Assembly: GCF_964275005.1 (NCBI RefSeq)
Contig: NC_092692.1
Span: 16,641,506 to 16,705,505, forward strand
Length of the DNA: 64,000 bases
Origin: Diadema setosum
Lineage: Eukaryota; Echinodermata; Echinoidea; Diadematoida; Diadematidae
Direction: 5' to 3'
Part shown: in pieces, positions 57,718 to 64,000 of the stretch
How the letters are laid out: each line of letters starts with the position of its first letter
How positions within the stretch are numbered: position 1 is the first letter of the stretch
Translations under genes and position numbers: made by a program
The notes under the pieces: model-generated
Seen by the model: the letters and a program-made list of their open reading frames with translations, nothing else
Databases searched by the model: none
Told to the model about the DNA's origin: nothing

Positions 57718-58181
57718 GAAAAAAAAGTAAACACTTTTTCCAGTTCATATCATATTCATATTTTGATATAGATAATTTTGGTAAAAATCTTTGTGACATA
57801 TACCATTTTAAAGATTATTGATTGGCTATCAACCAGGTAGGTTAATACAAAGGGAAATTTTACGCATGAGTGAACACTTTCGTTTTTGTGTTCCAAGGTA
57901 CAGAAGTGAAGATTGCAGAAACTTTAATTTGTATATTTGTATTTGTTATATCGAAGAGCACATACGTGCATGAATAGAAACTTGTTCATTTTTTTTTGCA
58001 ATTCTTACTTTTGTGCCTTCGAAGAGGATAAAATGTGTTCACTCATGCGTAAAGTTTCTCTTTTTAATGACCTACGCACGTTGATAGCCAATTAAATAAC
58101 CTTTAACATGGTTTATAAAACATTAATATTTAGTCTCAAATTCTATGGGAAATATGAACTTGAAAAAGTGTTTATTTCCTT
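57718..58181. mobile_element. 464-bp foldback element
   Basis: Outer arms share AAACACTTTTTC and its complement GAAAAAGTGTTT. Inner arms share GGCTATCAAC and TTTACGCATGAGTGAACAC near 57868 with the complement at about 58037. The loop is about 110 bp. No coding capacity. Confidence 0.7.
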
Positions 58182-59606
58182 TTTTGCTGTGTGTATATAA
58201 AATATGATTGATTATATATACAATTTTATTATGACCCTCTAGCACAAAAAAAAAAAAAACCAAACCACCACTTATAAAACGATCTTGTGAATTGTCTTGT
58301 ATATAATTTTAGGTCAAAAATAACATTATTTCTGTTTTTCTCAAGTGCTTAAATATTAATCAGTTAAAATCACCGTTAAAGAGCGGTCAGTTCAATGACG
58401 TCATTTGAGATGGTTATCAAAGTAGGAATTATGTGAAAAATTTGGTGGTTTATTTCAAAGACCCGTACTTAGAACTGCAACAATACAAAAACTTTTAAAA
58501 CAGACACTGAACTGAAAAGCACAAAAACGAATCCATAATCATGCTTATTTTATAATACTTGCCATTCAAGGTCGCCAAGTTTGTAGTCACTGTTTTTCGA
58601 TTTTGTGCTTCTCCTCTTCACTCCCCCATTCTCTCATTTTCACGAAGTATGCATTTTTTTTTATAATCACTGGGAATATGTTAACCAATCTAAATTTATA
58701 AAAATGAACACAACGATGTAACTAAGAGTTTAATAATTCGCCATATTTTATGGAAGACGCAAGTAATAATCAGATTGCGTTAATCTTGGACATGATAATT
58801 TTCATGTAAAAAATATTTTAAAAAAAATCAAGCTAGGTTAAGCTAGTAAGTTTGATTAAGCTAGGTTAAGCTAGTAAGTTTGATTTCGAATCATTCTTGG
58901 AATGGTTTTCGTATTCAAAACCCATAATTTCTGCAAAAGTGGTAAATCGTTGTTCGGCTATCAAACTAATATGAAACTGAGAGGTCAAGGGACATATCAC
59001 ACAGTCTCAATTTGATTCAACCTTTATTTTTGTTTTCTTTTTACAGAATGTTCAAAGTATTGATTGCGATTGGACATGAATTTGAATAATAATCCAAGAA
59101 CCAAATGAATTAGTAAGAGTATGTACATGTCTATTACTAACTTTAAAATCACATCATAGCACTTGCAGAGTATTCACATTTATGCTTATGCAATATCACA
59201 CCACACAGTTTGAATACATTTGGAAAAAAAGTGGGTCAAATGGAAGATGCGCTAAATGAAATTCAAACAACTATATTCAAAAATATTTATAATCATGTTG
59301 ACAAATGGAACAAGGCAGTTACATGCCATTAGACAAATCTGCGTAAGCTAACAGAATATATATGTAATGAAGACATTGCATGAATATTTCACATAAAAAC
59401 AAAGCGGTAAAGGTTTGAAGTTTAAAAGGGGTGGTGCGGTTTTGGTTGAGATGGGGTTTCAGGTTTCCACGTTTTCTGATGATGATTTTTTTTTTTTTTT
59501 TTAAGATAATGAGAAACCGGTGGTGATATATGAAAGAGCATATAATTCTATAAGAGGAATTCAACGTTTATTTGATGAAAATCGATTAGAAATGGCTGAG
59601 ATATCC
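58182..59606. other. Intergenic, no gene recognised
   Basis: AT-rich. A 28-bp tandem duplication (AAGCTAGGTTAAGCTAGTAA) lies at about 58830-58885. Confidence 0.45.
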
Positions 59607-59665
59607 AAAACAAAGTGATCCTTACAAAAGGTGGGACCCACCTTTTATTAGGATCACTTTGTTTT
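59607..59665. repeat. 59-bp near-perfect palindrome
   Basis: Arms AAAACAAAGTGATCCT and AAAAGGTGGG meet their complements with only two mismatched positions per arm. A diverged copy of the palindrome and of about 100 bp to its left (GAAAGAGC.TATA, GAGGAATTCA, ATGGCTGA) recurs at 63820-63985. Confidence 0.85.
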
Positions 59666-60817
59666 ATTTCGTTTTTGTTTCCTTTTTTACATCTTAGCCA
59701 TTTTAAAACCAATTTGCATTAAATAAAACTTGAATTCCACTTCAAAATGTATGCTCTTTAACACTTCATATAGTGATTTCTTATTATCTTGTAAAGAGTT
59801 AAAAGCTGAAATCTCACTTCAACCAATACTATATACAATCTCTTTGCTGATTATAATAGCATCTTTGCTAAGGTCTAAATATGAAGACCTATAAAACATT
59901 ATGAATAAGAAACGATCACACTAAATATTGATAATCAAAGAAAAATCGCTTTTACGTTTTTCATTTCATGCAAAAGTTATATTCTTGAAATGAAAAACTT
60001 GTAAATCTAGTATTTATTATCTTATGATTACCAATAAAATATAATAATCTTGGGGTACTTAAATCATCATTTATCATACAGTTGTTATATTTTGTGCGTG
60101 TCTATACATCGTTTTCAAAACATGCGTGCATGGTGATTAGCTGCAGAAAAGAAATCCACTTGTGCAAGAGAAAATGGAGAATCCTCCCCTCCCCAAATTT
60201 CAAATATCAAATCTAATTTAATCTTTTATCTGTCGTGGGTGAACATGACATGCCTTTCTGTACATTTTGAGCACACGTAATCCGACAGTCCAAAACCTGA
60301 TTGGCATATAAAGAAAATAAAAATAGACTATCGTTTCAAAGCTGCAGTAAAATTGTATTGACCCCAAATAGTCCAAATCTGCTGTGACGGCTTGTCGTGT
60401 TGTAATGCAAAATCTGGTTGGGCATTTTTGTGAAATGATGTAAAATTTATTTTTAATGATTATCTATGTTGTCCAATCATGCACCAGACCAGCTAATTGT
60501 GTATGTGTGGTATTTGAATGAACAGTAGTGATTTTAGAGATTTTTTGATTAATTATCATTCTCATTGATTCTCAAGCCGACTTTGTGGTCGAGAAACAAT
60601 ACGAAACACAAGTTTTCGATTATCTTTTGGGGCACTTGTAGTAGGAATTTTGAAACGATTTTTTTTTTTTGGGGGGGGGGGCAGATCTCTCAATAGTTGA
60701 TGAAATGATTTCTATCAAAATCTAGAATTTGATATTTTGATTATTTTAGGGCCCCATATTAGGGTGTGCGGCACCTTAAGCAGCAAGGTTTTATTTCAGA
60801 AATTTGACAGTGTTCGT
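59666..60817. other. Intergenic, no gene recognised
   Basis: AT-rich with a poly(T)/poly(G) tract at 60659-60681. Confidence 0.4.
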
Positions 60818-61030
60818 ATCTATCTTGCTGCCAAAGCTGGTATGTGGTATATCCTACAAGCTGTCAGTGCTTGTACCATGCAGCCTCCTCACTCTACCTT
60901 TGTGTCTCAGGAATGTATAAGATAAACCCTGCATGCTGCAGTATGCATACCTATAGTATACCATGAATAGACTTCACTGTTGTCTAAAATGTAATTTTAA
61001 CTATGCTTCCCGAGCAGCGAAGAAGAAAAA
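60818..61030. repeat. Duplicated segment, copy 1
   Basis: Shares TCTATCTTGCTGCCAA, CAGTGCTTGTACCATGCA, TCTGTCTCAGGAA-like and ATGAATAGACTTCA with 62169-62375, in the same order and orientation. Open frames in it are short and not conserved between copies, so it is not evidently coding. Confidence 0.7.
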
Positions 61031-62168
61031 CCGGCAATGGAGTGCAGGCTATTCGAGACCAGTAATGCAAATTATTATCACGTATTTGCAATATTTACAG
61101 AACAATGTTATACATATACATATTTACAGGTTTTCATTGGGGATCATTTAAGCATTATTCGACAAGATATATTTTTGTTATGATTTGCTAAAAGCGTTAC
61201 GTGTACAATTACGTGTACCATTATTTTTTTTTAGATCGTTTGGAAACCTCTACGTACTGCCCGCTTATTACGTGGATTGTTTACCAATCGATGCTTTGAT
61301 TTTTGCTGGTTACAAATTTTTACATATTTTCAAGCCTTGCATTAGAAATACAGCCCATCTAAACGGTATCATAATCATACTCAGTTTTAATACAATAATC
61401 AGACACATCGTGCTTGTGTATTGTGATTAATTAGGTCAAATATTTCTGTTCCAACTACAAACTCGTATGATATATGAACATCTAGCATTTGTAAATCATT
61501 AATAAAGGACAAGTACGCTCACCAGGTCTTTAAAGCAGAACTTTTTTTCTTTTTTAAAGAAAATCCCGATTGTAAAAATGAATGATATGCACATCCCCAA
61601 ACCTCTATAGGCCATAAGTCGTACGCGGAAGGATATTAGCTTTTACTACATAATAGACAATTTTGTTAAGGCACAAGTTGTCTAATTCTAAATAATGATT
61701 CCAATTATTTTCCTCAGTGAAGAAGAGACACATTCAATATGCTTTGCCATGATAAGTTTTCCGTCTTTATCAAATTCTAGAAACAAAGTCGAGTGTATTT
61801 GTTCTATCATATCTGTGCATATACATTAATATTCCCCTTCAATTTCCCATGTGCACGTTTACTTAATACATATTAATTGTTAGTTTGTTAGCATTACACC
61901 ATTTCAAAACGTCTAATAAATTAGGTCCAACCTCCTTTAAATCAATGTTCTTAGTACCAGGGTGGAAAAGAATGAAATAAATCCTTATCATCCAAAATAA
62001 TAATAAAAACTAAATCATAGACTGTTGATTGCGGCAAATCGTTGATATGAATTAAGAACATAGAGGATGCCAATACTCATCCTTGTTCAAAATTCAAAAT
62101 ATCAAATCTAATCCAGCAACATGGTTTTGTTTCAGCATTTCAATAGTGTGTTATCTAACATGTAGGCC
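61031..62168. other. Intergenic, no gene recognised
   Basis: AT-rich spacer between the two duplicated segments. Confidence 0.4.
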
Positions 62169-62375
62169 TATCTATCTTGCTGCCAATGCTGGTATGTATC
62201 CGACAAATAGCCAGTGCTTGTACCATGCAACCTCCATACTCGACCTTTCTGTCTCAGGAACGTATAAATTACACTGTGCATGCCGCACTCTGCATGCCTA
62301 TCGTATGCTATGAATAGACTTCAATGTTGTCTTTTTTAAAAACTATGTTAGAGACATCCCGAGCTGCAAAGAAGA
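62169..62375. repeat. Duplicated segment, copy 2
   Basis: Second copy of 60818-61030, about 1.35 kb away. Confidence 0.7.
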
Positions 62376-63116
62376 AGTTAGACCAGGCAACATGCATCAG
62401 CTGCGTTCCATGTAAAACGGAGATGCACGTCTTGGCGACAACAACGTCAGCGTAAAGCGGTAATACGACTCAACCTGCTCAAAGGTCAAAAAGTCAACAT
62501 AACGGGAGAAACTATCTGTATCAGAATACTGTGGTCAACTGCAGACCGATATTATTCTCAAATAATTACAACATAACATGTTTTAGGTATATAATGAAAT
62601 TGAGAATAAAACAATGATTTCAGCTATACAAATTGGAAGTGTAACATTTTTCCTTTAATTTAGAGTACAAAAATTCCTCCTCTACAAAATGACAAAAATG
62701 AATATGTCAAGCAGAACCTTAAAAAAAAAAAAAAAACATAGGTTGTTCAGCAAAGTGAATCCTTTCTGCACTCAATAAACAATGATAGCCGAAGTTTGAC
62801 ATAGACGGTAAAATGTATACTATAATAGTGTATTCGATAGACATAGAACGTCGGTTTCAAAGGAAATATAAAGAATCACATTTGCCATCATAATTAGCAA
62901 ATGTGACCATACATCAAAATGCCAGCAAAAAAGTCACAGGACCCAATTTGACGTGGTGAAATTTAATGGGACGGCCTATGTATTCACTTTTTATTACGAA
63001 GAATCTGAATTGATTTTTTTTTTTGTTCAGTTTCTACACCCTTTTTCCTCCAGAAAGTGTTATGTCTTATAGGTATACATTTTTATTTCTTTAAATCCTT
63101 TACACATTCTCTGTTT

Positions 63117-63500
63117 TCAACTCTTACTTCTGGAAGAATAATGTCACATGATTTTAACGTTTGTGTTAATCATGAATGGAATGTGCCTACCAGGTGCCGA
63201 AAATTTTAATTGTATAAGATAATCCGTTCATTGTGGTTGTTGTGCACTTTATATCGTGTTTTCTTTTCTAGGGGGGGGGGGGGAGGGGAATCCCATTCAT
63301 TGCACAGAGCTCTGCTGGGTGAAATTAAACACTTAAATAGACCCTAAACTTTAACTTTTTTTTTCACAACATCCTTTCTCAGTAAACACTTCCTGAGGGT
63401 CAACGTTTGTTCTACAATTTAGGACGTTGGACAGTTCTTTTGCTTTAGGTTCATGTCACTTTTATGCTTAGAATTTGCTCTTTCAGAATATATCATATTT
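63117..63500. mobile_element. Highly diverged MITE family B remnant, inverted
   Basis: Contains CAACTCTTACTTCTGGAAG, TGTTAATCATGAATGGAATGTG, ATAATCCGTTCATTGTGGTTG and CCCATTCATTGCACAG in the order of the reverse complement of the 21081 copy, with a poly(G) run inserted near 63271 and CTCTTTCAGAATAT at about 63478. Confidence 0.4.
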
Positions 63501-63819
63501 AATAAATTTCCATTTTTTGTGACTTCCTGGTGGTTTGATGAGGCAGGGCGAGTAGACACACAGAAAAGGAACATACAATACAATACATTGTAACAATACA
63601 ATACATTGTAATTGTATATCATATAAAGGGCGTATATAAAAAAAAAAAATCCTCGTTGATCTCCCCAAGTCTATGAAAATTACGAAGTTTTAAAAATTAT
63701 GTGAGCCATTACAGGCATGGGGTGCCATTATAATTTATCTGCACTCGTCCCTTGAACAGTTTAAAGAAATCGTATAGTTTTTATTAACACTATAAACTAC
63801 ACACTTCTAACATTTTTGG

Positions 63820-63985
63820 TGAGCTAACGAGAAACCTCTTATGAAATATGAAAGAGCGTATATTTCTAGAGGAATTCACCATTTACTCGATGAAAATTGG
63901 TTATGAAATGGCTGAAGTATCGAAAACAGAGCGATCCTAATCAAAGATAGGACCCACCTTTTATTATGATCGCTTTGTTTCACTA
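63820..63985. repeat. Diverged second copy of the palindrome-bearing repeat
   Basis: Matches 59500-59665: GAAATATGAAAGAGCGTATA, GAGGAATTCACC, GAAATGGCTGA, and an imperfect palindrome at about 63923-63980 with GAGCGATCCT and its complement. It reaches almost to the window edge. Confidence 0.75.
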
Positions 63986-64000
63986 TGTTTTTAGATGTCT

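Overview
This is animal nuclear DNA: AT-rich, sparsely genic, with spliced genes whose introns follow the GT-AG rule and an accessory fraction dominated by transposable elements, foldback elements and microsatellites. The two host genes recognised, the mobile-element mix (especially a Gmr1-like LTR retrotransposon, a type known from deuterostomes) and the overall repeat style suggest an invertebrate deuterostome, most likely an echinoderm such as a sea urchin. The species is inferred, not proven. Several one-base disruptions beside homopolymers suggest either assembly indels or recent decay.

Host genes. (1) Exons 2-5 of CEP20 (FOPNL/FOR20), a centriolar-satellite and ciliogenesis protein with a LisH motif, lie on the plus strand from 2054 to 6470; exon 1 is not seen. 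(2) SLC25A38, the mitochondrial glycine carrier that feeds heme synthesis, lies on the minus strand from 42941 to 33028 in eight recognised coding exons. The first coding exon and probably a short last exon are missing. Exons at 36444-36591 and 33028-33119 each carry an apparent one-base loss. (3) Two isolated exon-like segments on the minus strand near 10.4-11.2 kb may belong to an unrecognised gene.

Mobile elements, left to right: an AGGTCA-rich hairpin-ended repeat (887-1853); a 758-bp terminal-inverted-repeat (TIR) element (3886-4643; second copy 33562-34326); two 93-bp foldbacks (7213, 8340); a hAT-like miniature inverted-repeat element (MITE) at 13567-14031; a pogo-like MITE (15383-15918); a candidate solo LTR (18331-18952); a LINE split by a 689-bp MITE (19190-22810); a complete young Ty3/gypsy element of Gmr1 type (23341-30600); a GC-rich TIR element with a 5-bp target duplication (31484-32640); nested elements and a tandem array inside the penultimate recognised SLC25A38 intron; further MITEs in other introns; a 2.5-kb long-TIR element (46230-48703); a large degenerate DNA transposon (about 49043-55895) with a broken multidomain transposase/nuclease gene, itself split by a MITE; and several foldbacks and palindromes from 56 kb to the right edge.

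The two most notable items are the Gmr1-like retrotransposon, whose single intact gag-pol frame has integrase before reverse transcriptase and a DTR instead of a DTG protease motif, and the broken gene at 49.7-54.9 kb. The latter combines a candidate DDE-type transposase region, a FEN/XPG-like PIN nuclease and a C-terminal cysteine-rich CXC module, and sits between diverged inverted repeats. It resembles a large family of uncharacterised marine-invertebrate proteins and is compatible with Academ-type DNA transposons.
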